Part shown: positions 1-8,145 of the stretch, piece by piece
Layout: each line of letters starts with the position of its first letter
Position numbering within the stretch: position 1 is the first letter of the stretch
NCBI GenBank assembly: GCA_964542965.1
Contig: CAZIVH010000011.1
Span: 1-26,854 of the forward strand
DNA: 26,854 bases
Direction of reading: 5' to 3'
Source of the DNA: CAJBLF01 sp964542965
Lineage (GTDB): Bacteria > Patescibacteriota > Gracilibacteria > Absconditabacterales > Absconditicoccaceae
Notes under the pieces: generated by a model
Told to the model about the DNA's origin: nothing
What the model saw: only the letters and a program-made list of their open reading frames with translations
The model's database searches: none
Program-made: the position numbers and the translations under genes

Positions 1-37
1 TTCTAAAAGAGTATGTAAAAATTTTTGCTAAAGTACT

Positions 38-124
38 CTAGACCCTTATTTTTTTATCTGTCTCTAAAATTTCTGACACGTCGCCATAACTAGTAATTTT
101 CTTTAATGAGATTTTTGTGATCAT
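38..124 (-). pseudogene. Possible remnant of a PrrC-like (AAA_13-type) ATPase N-terminus
   Basis: A 28-codon reading frame begins 25 bp after the hsdS stop and ends in TAG at 38-40. Its peptide starts MITKISLKKITSYGDVSEIL and runs to TDKKIRV. This resembles the beginning of AAA_13/PrrC-type ATPases, which open with an I..I.I.N..SYG segment followed shortly by K-I-..-GxNGSGKST. Directly after the TAG, in the same frame, the sequence reads STLAKIFTYSFR, which would suit the residues after a GSGK loop. The P-loop itself is absent. In the EcoprrI locus the anticodon nuclease gene lies just after hsdS, as here. The similarity is recalled, not searched, the fragment is very short, and the rest lies outside the window. 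A chance ORF is a real alternative. Confidence 0.25.
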
Positions 125-149
125 TAGCTCTAAATAAGAATTTAAACAT

Positions 150-1313
150 CTAAAACTCCACTCTCACCTCTCCCTTCATTAACTTCGGTAATAAGGTATC
201 GCGAGCCTTGGAGAGGGATTGGATTTGTTCGTTATTGTGTGATATTTTTTCTAATATTGGCTTTGCTACTTTACTAAATTTTTGAGCCTCTTCGACAGGT
301 GGAATTACGAAATCCTTTGCGGCAAAATCTGGTCGATGTCATTTATATTCGATAAACGTTATACTTCCCTTGGTCATGAAGTAAAGAAAATAAACGTCAT
401 ATCAATCTTTGCCTCTGTAAGGTAACACGTTTTGTATCGCACAAAATGGATAATCAATAAATCGATAATTGCAGGTATGATTAGTGAAAACAATCACTGG
501 ATTTTCTTTGGACGCTGTGAAGTCAGCATCTCTTGAGGTGTATCAATATAACCCCGTTGTACCTTGATCGATAATGGGTGTTGTACCATCAACATCTAAA
601 TCTTTTTTGTCACATTTATATCCCACAGATTCCCTTTTAATGATCTCTGCAATCTTCCCAACTCTCCATCCTTCCGGCAACACACCATCCACTCCATACT
701 TCCCAAACCACTCCTTGAAGATCGTCTGCGCAGTCACTTCCAAAGTCTTGTTTTCTTCTCTAAGAAGTTCTATCTTGTCGTCAAAAGAAGAAAGGACGGC
801 GGCGATGGCGCGTTGCTCTGGGAGAGGGGGAAGAAGGATAGGAAAATATGAGATAGCATCAAATGTAATCTGAGGGAATGTTCATGAACGAGACTCGGCT
901 ATTACTTGAAATTCTTGTAGAACCTCCTCTGAAGTAATATATTTATAAATGAAATCCATATCCACATTTTCTTTTCATCTAAGTACCATGAGTTTAGTAG
1001 ATGCTACAGAATTTGAACAATCAAAGTCTACAAATAAATATCTTTTATTCTCTGGTCTTATCTCACTAAACAATATATCATTTTTCTGAAAGCTTTTCTT
1101 TGCCTGACCTGGTAAACTAGACACATCAGAAAGATTATTGTGTAATAATTTACCTGCCAAAATATCACCAGTATTCAAAAAATGTACGTCTTTTTTATTT
1201 TTGAAGTTAAACGATTCTGAAACAGGGAAAATTACTTCCCCCAAAGTCGTCTCCGTCCATCATGTGGGAAGCTGTCCATGAATGTGGTCTGTATCTTGTG
1301 TCTTTGTCGGCAT
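150..1313 (-). CDS. hsdS: Type I restriction-modification specificity subunit HsdS
   Basis: This 387-aa protein would be the DNA-recognition subunit of a type I restriction-modification enzyme. It has the family's two-fold layout, with two target-recognition domains each followed by a conserved coiled-coil spacer. The first half opens with LPTGWTETTLGEV (Gly = TGA) and contains NDILFSEIRPENKRYLFVDF, then SGTFPQI and LPPLPEQRAIAAVLSSFDDK. The second opens with LPEGWRVGKIAEI and ends PPVEEAQKFSKVAKPI plus a terminal helix. The first TRD has TGA and the second GGA at the equivalent P-x-G-W position, an internal control for UGA = Gly. Six TGA codons interrupt it under the standard code. ATG 1313 follows the TAA of the upstream membrane gene by 4 bp, so the two are surely co-transcribed. 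The stop is TAG at 150-152. The length is normal for the family. Confidence 0.93.
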
Positions 1314-1317
1314 AAGG

Positions 1318-2019
1318 TTATTTCTTTAAGTTTTTAAAATAAAGATATGCTAATGTATAAGTATTTTTTGTTCAAGTTTTATGATAAGTACATGCTTGTC
1401 TAAAACAGCCAATCGATAGCAACAATACAACAATTCCCAATATCAAATTGCTTTTTACGAATGAAAGTATCATAACTATTAGTCATATAACAAATAATGA
1501 TTTATACATTCACAACAAAGTCTGCATCAACTTTATTTTTTTGCTTTGTACAAAATCCTCCAAAAACAGATAAGTAAGCATATAATCTGCATATTGAAGT
1601 CCATCTTCTTTAAATCAAAACTTATCTTCTACATATTGTTTTATTTTATCATTATCCGACAACTCTTTTTCTTTATCGTTTGTTTCTTGTTTATTTATTT
1701 TTTCGTATCCACATTTTTTAAGTAGGATATTACATTTCTTTTTAATTCGTTTATATAACTTTTTATAAGAAAACAAAAATATTCCTATCATATGAAGAAA
1801 GTGTCATACAAAGTAAGCTATAATCAATCATATTATACTCAGCAATACAATATTATTTTCAAAATTTGGCAGTAAGTCAGAATGTAAAATATTTTTAAAA
1901 TATCATATATCCAAAACTCCAAATAAAAACAGAAAATATATTACCAACATAAAAAAAATTCCTGGCAAAAGATAGACAAAAAACTGATAAAGATCAAAAT
2001 GTTTGCTTATTTCATTCAT
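1318..2019 (-). CDS. Membrane protein of unknown function inside the type I RM operon
   Basis: A 233-aa protein appears only when TGA is read as Gly; about 7 of its 14 glycines are TGA. The N-terminal part has two hydrophobic stretches, FFVYLLPGIFFMLVIYFLFL and IVLLSIIGLIIAYFVGHFLH. A Lys/Glu-rich cytosolic region follows (KKLYKRIKKKCNILLKK, then NKQETNDKEKEL). A second hydrophobic pair lies near the C-terminus (SLFVIGLIVMILSFV and LILGIVVLLLSIGCF). I do not recognise a family. It starts 24 bp after the stop of the upstream wHTH/TM gene and ends 4 bp before hsdS, so it is embedded in the operon. The gene is very AT-rich with long A and T runs. Candidate roles are an accessory membrane effector of the RM locus or a passenger; neither is shown. 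Confidence 0.8.
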
Positions 2020-2043
2020 GCTGATTTTTTGAAAATAAAAGTT

Positions 2044-2445
2044 TTATCCAGCAATTGCCACAACTAATGCTCAAACAGCGATTAGTATAGATATGAATGG
2101 TCGAAGTGGACTTTGTTTGTTTGCTCGAGGAAGTAATTTCTCTCGATGTCACTTATTCTCTTCATCTCTAATTTTTACAATAAGCTGCAATCAACTTGTA
2201 CTAATCCTAAATTTCTTCATAAATCCAGAATGTGAATCGATCATTTCTACTAATCCAATATTTGAAAGGTCTTCTAATATGATAAGAGTATCTTGATTAC
2301 TTTCCGATAAAAAGCTTTTGTATTGTCTTTTTTTTCCAGTTTCTGTAGCTATCCAATATAACATTTCTAAATGTTTCTTCATCAGATGAATATCTGAAAT
2401 CTTTTTCATGATTTTGAGTTTTTTCTTGTAATCAATTTCTGGCAT
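2044..2445 (-). CDS. Small winged-helix-like protein with a C-terminal membrane segment
   Basis: A 133-aa protein containing three TGA-encoded glycines. The first about 100 residues look like a helix-rich winged-helix fold. A helical start (DYKKKLKIMKKISDIHLMKK) is followed by a helix with LEMLYWIATETGKKRQYKSF. The recognition-helix/wing pattern LEDLSNIGLVEMI with FRISTSGLQLI resembles MarR- or replication-initiator-like wings. A basic linker (KLLPRANKQSPLRP) leads to a single C-terminal membrane helix, FISILIAVGALVVAIAG. A tail-anchored wHTH protein beside a membrane protein suggests the two act together, which is inference. The start is ATG 2445; a second ATG 5 bp upstream is out of frame. 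Family assignment is uncertain. Confidence 0.7.
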
Positions 2446-2631
2446 GGCATTTTTTTTATGTCTAAATATCGGTTATTCTTATCATTTATTCTACAAATGC
2501 AACTATCTCGCTTTTGGTAGTTTGGTATATTTACTAGTTTATACCTATTGTTTATATATTTTTTGGTAGTTGTTTTTTTGATTTGACATATTTTAAAAGA
2601 TAGGTTGATGGTGTAATTCATTATATAATTA
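2446..2631. other. AT-rich spacer inside the RM operon
   Basis: This 186-bp stretch separates the RhuM gene from the wHTH/TM gene. It is very AT-rich and contains two copies of a ttttggtagtt word near 2513 and 2565. A minus-strand reading frame is open across it (2621 down to 2406), but its product is Lys/Asn-rich low complexity and overlaps the next gene, so I do not call it a gene. A local promoter or processing site is possible; none is clear. Confidence 0.4.
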
Positions 2632-3654
2632 TTATTTCTTTTCTTCTAATCACTTCACCATTTTGTCAAAATCAGACTCTATATGTTGTGTCTTATTGAA
2701 CTCTTCATACTCGGCAAAAGCCTTCTTCTCCGCCTGCTTATGGGAGATACTTCACTTGCCATCTAATATTTTGAAATCATTGAACTCCAAAAATTTGTTT
2801 ACGGATTCTGCCAACTGCTCCATGGTAAACGTCTTTCTTTGTTCGATCTGATTTTCTATATAATCAAAATAACTAGAGATTGTTCTTTCCAGTTTTTTGA
2901 TATCCTGCTCTGGAAGGTAGTTTTTCGCGACGTTAGTATCTGTCTTTATTATCCTTCCTTTGGGCGCGTTTTTTCGTGTGGTCAGTCCCATAAATGGTTT
3001 AGTCTTATCTGCTCCATGATAGATGATTTCGGCTGCTGTCTGTCCTGTGATGGCGAAGTGGAATTTATTTTGCACCATGGAATAGAAATTTTGTGTAATG
3101 TCTGAATGCGGATCATAGTCTATACTGCATTCTGCAAAAATATCAGTGATCTTTTGATAGATTCTTCTTTCACTTGCACGGATAGAACGAACCCTCTCCA
3201 ATAACTCCTCAAAATAATCTTTGCCAAAGTACTGACCATTTTTTAATCTATCATCATCCATAGCGAATCATTTGATGATATATTCTTTTAAGACTTTAGT
3301 TGCTCGGATACGGAAATGGGTAGCCTGTAAAGAATTGACACGATATCAGACAGCTATGATGGCATCAAGATTGTAATATGATATTTGTCTTGTAACCCTT
3401 CTCTCTCCTTCGTTTTGAACTTGTGCAAATTTTGCACATGTTGAATTTTCGTCTAATTCTCCCTCTGCAAAAATATTTCATAAATGTTTTGTAATAACTG
3501 TTCTATCTACTCCAAAAAGTTCCGCCATACGATCTTGACTTAGCCATATATTTTCGTTGTGGAGAAAAACTTCTACTTTGATATCTCCATTGGGGGTAGT
3601 ATATAACAAGAATTCTGTCAATTCATCTTTGATGCTTAATTGTTTGCCATCCAT
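2632..3654 (-). CDS. RhuM-family protein (virulence RhuM-like)
   Basis: A 340-aa protein. The N-terminal half has the RhuM signature: a short strand region (NGDIKVEVFLHNENIWLSQD), a helix-turn-helix-like MAELFGVDRTVITKHLGNIF, then ISYYNLDAIIAVGYRVNS and FRIRATKVLKEYIIKGFAMD. The C-terminal half is helical (RVRSIRASERRIYQKITDIF; a later QRKTFTMEQLAESVNKFLEF). Glycines in VGYRV and IKGF, conserved in the family as I know it, are TGA here. RhuM-like genes are often found inside type I RM and other defence operons, and their biochemical role is not established. The start ATG 3654 is 11 bp after the hsdM stop, with an AGAGGA Shine-Dalgarno-like motif, one of few in the window. The stop is TAA at 2632-2634, after a TGA that is read through. 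Confidence 0.88.
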
Positions 3655-3665
3655 TAGTCCTCTTT

Positions 3666-5195
3666 TTACAAACTAAAACCAATCTTTTTGAGTTGCGTTT
3701 TTATGTTTTCATTCATTTCTTGTTCCTTTGCCATTTGTTCTGCGAGGGTTTTTGTCAATTCTTTCATTTTTTCTTCAAATGGGATACCGTCATCTTCCGC
3801 TTCGGTGATGCCGACATATCTTCCAGGAGTCAGGACGTAGCTATGTTTTTGGATTTCATCAATTTTTGCTGATTTACAGAAACCAGTCTGGTCTTCGTAT
3901 TTTCCATCAACCTTCCTCCATTCATGATAAGTATCAGTAATTTTTTTGATATCCTCATCAGTAAATTCTCTATGTACACGATCTACGAGATGTCATAATT
4001 CTGATGCATCAATAAATAAGACTTCGCCTGTTCTTTTACGATCTCCGTTTCATGATCTTTTGCGAGAGATAAATCGCAAACATGCGGGGATTCCTGTATT
4101 GTAAAATAATTGCTTTGGTAAGGCAACTATACAATCTACAAGATCTGCATCAACTATCCTTTGGCGGATTTCTCATTCTCCGCTACTTTGTGAACTTAGT
4201 GAACCATTGGAAAGTACAAGTCCCATAATGCCTTTGGGAGTTAGATGATAGATCATATGCTGCATCCATGCAAAGTTAGCATTTCCGCTTGGCGGAGTAC
4301 CATATTGTCGGCGTACATCTCATTGGAGAGATTCTTGTCCTCGCTCAGACTGATTAAAGGGAGGATTAGCTAAGATAAAATCTGCTCTCATATCTGGATG
4401 AGTATCTTTGAGTAAGGTGCCTTCATTATTCCATGAAACAAGTGAACCATCAATTCCGCGAATCGCCAAGTTCATACGACAAAGACGGTAGGTTGTCTGA
4501 TTACTTTCTTGTCCATAGATAACGATATCATCTATTTTCCCTTGATGTTCTTGTACAAATTTTTCACTCATTACAAACATACCACCACTACCACAGGCAG
4601 GATCGTATACTCTTCCATGATAGGGCTCTATCATTTCTACAAGTAATTTAACTATTGATTTTGGTGTATAGAATTGTCCTCCCTTCTTGCCTTCTGCATT
4701 GGCAAATTCACCTAGGAAGTATTCATAAACACGTCCAAGGATATCTTTGGATTTACTGGCTTCTGTGCCGATAGCCGTATCTCCTATCAAATCAATAAGT
4801 CCACCAAGAGCTAGAGGATCTAGGTTTTGTTTGGAATAGACTTTAGGGAGAATTCCTTTGAGTGTAGGGTTTTCTTTTTCGATTTCTTCCATCGCTTGAT
4901 CGATATACTTTCCTATTTCAGGAGATTTGGCTTGTGCATGAAGAAAAGATCGACGTGCATTTGCTGGCACCCGAAAAACATTTTCCGCTTTATATTCATC
5001 TTTATCCTCAGCATCAGCACCTGCATAACTTCCCTGTGCTGCAAGCAATTTTTCATGAAGCTCTTCGAAACTATCAGAGATATATTTTAAGAAAATGAGT
5101 CCTAGGACTACGTGTTTGTACTCAGCAGCGTCAATGTTTTTTCTGAGTTTGTCGGCCGCCTTGAAAAGCTGTGCCTCGAAGTTTTTGTCTGCCAT
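3666..5195 (-). CDS. hsdM: Type I restriction-modification methyltransferase subunit HsdM
   Basis: A 509-aa N6-adenine DNA methyltransferase subunit that would pair with HsdS, and with HsdR for cleavage. The N-terminal HsdM_N domain begins at AQLFKAADKLRKNIDAAEYK. The SAM-binding motif I is DPACGSGGMF near residues 200-209 and the catalytic motif IV is NPPFN near 278-282. Downstream blocks are GTPPSGNANFAWMQH, SSGEGEIRQRIVDADLVDCI and FIDASELGHLVDRVHREFT. The glycines in SGEGE and ELGHL, conserved in HsdM proteins, are TGA. Length and motif spacing match functional enzymes. The start ATG 5195 follows a T-rich leader without a Shine-Dalgarno sequence, 42 bp after the stop of the upstream membrane gene. 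It is the first gene of the RM operon. hsdR is not in the window. Confidence 0.96.
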
Positions 5196-5237
5196 CTGAA
5201 AATATGGAAAAAATAAATAAAGTCTTGTTCAGTTAAA

Positions 5238-6551
5238 TTAATTTATAGTTTGTATCTTCCCTAAATACCTCGCCGCATAATAGATGATCATACTCTGCAA
5301 CCCTACATACACCAATACCAAGAAGAAAATCAGTTCCCCTGGCAACTGTGTATACAACAACAAAATCACGTTCACGACCATCGCCGCTACACAGGAAATA
5401 ATCCGATAGATATAGTCCGTCTTGCCAAATATCTTGGCGAGCATCGGTACTCTATGCGCGTAGAAGATCATCGCAGCACTGGCGACGTTCCAGATGATAC
5501 CTCGTGTTACGACTGCCCCAGCATCACCGTTGAAGTACGAGAAGAGACTGATGTAGATCGCGAAGTTGATCACGAGGAAAACGAAGAGGTTCTGGATGAT
5601 GCTATTGTATCAGACTTTTTTGAGCAAGAGGACGTTGACCACAAACGCGACGATCGTGATCCGGTAGAAGAAATGGCTCGCGTCAGCGAAGCTCGCTATG
5701 TGGGTAATATATCGCACGATGAGGATACAGACGAGGATGATATTGAAGAGCTCGAGGATGCGTTTGGTCGCGTCCGGCATCTGCGCCACGAACTGATGGA
5801 TGCGTTGTAGCAAGGGAGAGGTGAATTGTTTCTTGACCGTAGTGATACGTTCGCCCGCGAGGATGCGTCTGACAGAGATCTCTTTTTTCTTCTCTTCGGA
5901 AGGTGGTGTCATCGCAAACACTTTGGCGATGAGATAGTAGAGCCCGGTGAGGAGCAAAGAATTGACCGACAAGGCGAGATACATATTTTTTATCTGATCA
6001 AAGACGACGAACATCACGGTTCCCAGCGACAAGACTCACAACTTATATCGGAGATATTTCTCCACGCCTTTGTGATGTCCGATGATGAAAATCATGAACG
6101 CGATGATTCCGAGGTGCATCACTCGATGCATCGAAAACACCGTAAAGAACAACGGTCGTCCTCCGAGCGCCAAGGCGATCATCAGTACAAAGAAGGTCGC
6201 GAGATAGAATCCCACCTGAAAGACCAGCGTCCCATCCTTGTAATCTATGAGGATAGATCCCATCCGGAGAAGCAAATTGAGTGTCAGCAATCCTAGTGCG
6301 ACATAAATCGATTCTATACCGAAGTAGGTCATGACCCCAAAGAGTCCCGCCATGATGATGACCCGCGCCGCATAGAGGGCGTATCTTTGTAACAAGGCTT
6401 TGCCTTCGACCTTAATCGTCTGTGTCGCTCCATAGTACCCGAAAAACATCCCGAGAAAGATCAGCGGAATGAATGCGAGATATCGCAAGCCGATGCCATA
6501 GAAGAACAGCACGAAGCCTATGATGACGATGGACAAGAATAATAAAGCCAT
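5238..6551 (-). CDS. Polytopic membrane protein, unknown function
   Basis: A 437-aa hydrophobic protein with roughly ten to twelve predicted membrane segments and two TGA-encoded glycines (YKLGVLSLG and KKVGYNSII). It starts with a membrane helix, ALLFLSIVIIGFVLFFYGIG, and has a gap-like charged loop in the middle (PPSEEKKKEISVRRILAGER, then TTVKKQFTSPLLQRIHQF). It ends with a helical pair and ARYLGKIQTIN. The base composition is visibly more GC-rich than the neighbouring RM operon. I do not recognise the family. It lies downstream of another membrane protein gene on the same strand (stop at 6700), but a palindromic element separates them, so they may not form one transcript. Confidence 0.88.
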
Positions 6552-6588
6552 AGAGTCTCTGAGTCTAGATAAAAGTCTTTATCACGTT

Positions 6589-6690
6589 CCCTCTTTTTTT
6601 CTAAAGAGGGGGGACCCGTGAGGGTGGGAGATTTAGTCTAAAAATCCCCCGTCCGAAATTTCGGACACCTCCCCCTTTCAGTAAAGGGGG
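6589..6690. repeat. GC-rich palindromic intergenic element with three hairpins
   Basis: Three perfect inverted repeats stand side by side between two co-directional genes. ccctcttt/aaagaggg lies at 6589-6596 and 6603-6610. The 16-bp palindrome gtccgaaatttcggac lies at 6651-6666. cccccttt-cagt-aaaggggg lies at 6671-6690. A gacccgtgagggtggg stretch lies between the first two. The arrangement looks like a REP/MITE-type element rather than a simple terminator, although hairpins 1 and 3 could stop transcription in either direction. A related GC-rich hairpin occurs at 8056-8100. Confidence 0.6.
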
Positions 6691-6699
6691 CACATCTTA

Positions 6700-7881
6700 T
6701 TATAAAGCAAAATTAGTAGTCACTGCTCGCATAAGCACATAATGCAACAATATCGCAACTACTATGATGAGCAATAATCTGCCGATGTTTTTGTTCCTGA
6801 AATACCTCGCTGCGAAGATGACCATGCCCCGAAGTCCGACGCTCATCAGCATATACGACAATCCGAACTGGTTGACCGAGAAGAGGTAGATCTCGTTGGC
6901 GAGCGTGTACACGCCGAGCAGCGATACCACTACGAGCATGACAAGCTCCGTGATATCGTAGAGCGATCTCAAGATCCCTGACACGTCAGAGAATTTCATA
7001 AGGATATCTTTTTGCAGGAATTTCCGATAGATGGCGGACGGACCGAAGGTCGCGTAATCCTGGTTCTTGAGCGATATTTTTGCATGCAATGCCTTGAGGA
7101 GCTTCACGTTCTCCATCCTCTCGAGCTCTCTCTGGACATCGACATTGGTCACGAGCGATTCATCGGAGATGGTGTCATTGACGTCTTGGATACTGCTATA
7201 ATAATCGTCGTTGATGTGTTCCATCATCGTAAACAATTCCTGGATCGTATCCCTGATCTTTTCGAAGTTGGTCCCCATGCGGAGTTTCTTGAGCTCTTCG
7301 ACGAGCGATTTGATCTTCTTGCTGTCCTGTATCCCGACAAGTCCGCCTGCTCTCTTGGTGCATTCCTCGACTTTCTGGAATACCGTATCCACTATTTTTT
7401 TCGCTGACACTAATTTCTCATCCTCATAGACTTTCCTCTCTTTTTCCTCTTGGTCCGCGATCTGTTTCCGGATCTCTTCCTTTTTTTTCTCTGCTTCTTT
7501 CTTGGCTGCGCTGACGATAGTGTCCATCTCTTTTTGCGACACCGGTTTGGAGAAGCTGTTGATATGCTGGATATCAAATCCGATGAACGTAAAAAACTTT
7601 GCCGCCTCCTGGATGTCGGTGTATTTGGTGACGATGTCTATATCTTGGAAATTGAGCGATATGGTAAAATAGATGTCGCCGAACGTCGTTTTGTCGGCAG
7701 GGAATTCTTTGATCGAGAGGATCAGGATATTGGTCTGTTCAAGAATTTTTCTCGCAAGCAAAGGAGCGTCTACGCACACCAGCATCTCTACGTTGTATTT
7801 CTGCTCTTTCTCTTGTTTTATACCGTTTACGCTGAATGTCATCACGAAAAAGATTGGTAAAAAGCCATTTTTTCGGCTCAT
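6700..7881 (-). CDS. Coiled-coil protein with C-terminal membrane domain, unknown function
   Basis: A 393-aa protein with no TGA codon at all, although it has about 15 glycines. The N-terminal 110 residues form an alpha/beta region (KYNVEMLVCVDAPLLARKIL). A strongly charged coiled coil follows at about 115-165 (AAKKEAEKKKEEIRKQIADQ and beyond), then helical repeats to about 290. The C-terminus has three membrane helices, ELVMLVVVSLLGVYTLANEI, YMLMSVGLRGMVIFAARYF and LLLIIVVAILLHYVLM. It looks like a cytoplasmic coiled-coil body anchored at its C-terminus. I do not recognise a family. ATG 7881 is preceded closely by a good promoter, which would give a leaderless message; an internal ATG at 7842 (MTFSVNG) is the alternative start. 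It precedes the 437-aa membrane protein on the same strand. Confidence 0.85.
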   Translation of the reverse strand: MSRKNGFLPIFFVMTFSVNGIKQEKEQKYNVEMLVCVDAPLLARKILEQTNILILSIKEFPADKTTFGDIYFTISLNFQDIDIVTKYTDIQEAAKFFTFIGFDIQHINSFSKPVSQKEMDTIVSAAKKEAEKKKEEIRKQIADQEEKERKVYEDEKLVSAKKIVDTVFQKVEECTKRAGGLVGIQDSKKIKSLVEELKKLRMGTNFEKIRDTIQELFTMMEHINDDYYSSIQDVNDTISDESLVTNVDVQRELERMENVKLLKALHAKISLKNQDYATFGPSAIYRKFLQKDILMKFSDVSGILRSLYDITELVMLVVVSLLGVYTLANEIYLFSVNQFGLSYMLMSVGLRGMVIFAARYFRNKNIGRLLLIIVVAILLHYVLMRAVTTNFAL

Positions 7882-7889
7882 TATCCGCT

Positions 7890-7921
7890 TTTATATTGAA
7901 TTTTCAACAAAAATCAATATA
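7890..7921 (-). promoter_or_regulatory. Putative sigma70-type promoter with overlapping inverted repeat
   Basis: Read on the minus strand, a TTGATT -35 (7912-7917) and a TATAAA -10 (7890-7895) are separated by 16 bp and point at ATG 7881. The -10 is so close that transcription would begin at or next to the start codon. A perfect inverted repeat, tatattga-N14-tcaatata (7892-7899 and 7914-7921), covers both boxes and could be an operator. No experimental support. Confidence 0.4.
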
Positions 7922-8145
7922 AGGACCCGCGTTAAATAACCAATTTACTCATTATAGTATGTACGATTTCTAGACAGACAAGGTAAACTCTAGACACCAC
8001 ACCCAGGGACGTCACCACCGTGTCCTTTTTTCTTCTACTGCCAGACTGATTGTTGTCCTCTGTCAGGAGGAAGGGGTCCCCGCCGATGCGGGGTAGGAGG
8101 TTGTGTGTGTCACTCCATAGCCTTTTAGCTATTTAGACAATAACT
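7922..8145 (+). other. Divergent intergenic region with potential structured leader
   Basis: No ORF is credible here. A TATAGT -10-like hexamer lies at 7953-7958. The segments 7993-8002 and 8103-8111 can form a 9-bp closing helix with one bulge (gacac.acac with gtgtgtgtc). Inside lie a weak ggac/gtcc hairpin followed by six T (8007-8031) and the GC-rich hairpins at 8056-8093. This could be the 5' leader of the gene at 8146 with an attenuator, a small RNA, or just another palindromic repeat. I could not match it to SRP RNA, RNase P, tmRNA, 6S or a known riboswitch. Confidence 0.3.
8056..8100. repeat. GC-rich hairpin element
   Basis: A tcct-N5-agga hairpin (8056-8068) is followed by ccccgc-cgat-gcgggg (8078-8093), and the element ends gtaggagg. 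The gtcctctgtcaggaggaagg wording resembles the intergenic palindromic repeats seen in many bacteria. It shares style, though not exact sequence, with the element at 6589-6690. Confidence 0.45.

Noticed and set aside
2406..2621. 71-aa minus-strand ORF between the RhuM and wHTH/TM genes
   Set aside because: Lys/Asn-rich, low-complexity product, overlap with the next gene start and no recognisable motif.
5454..6296. Long plus-strand ORFs rich in Asp/Glu/His
   Set aside because: Antisense shadows of the 437-aa membrane protein gene; acidic low-complexity products are typical of antisense to hydrophobic coding sequence.
8041..8100. Small SRP RNA (gtcaggaggaagg resembles the SRP loop)
   Set aside because: The complementary AGCAG side of the SRP loop and the symmetric helix are missing.
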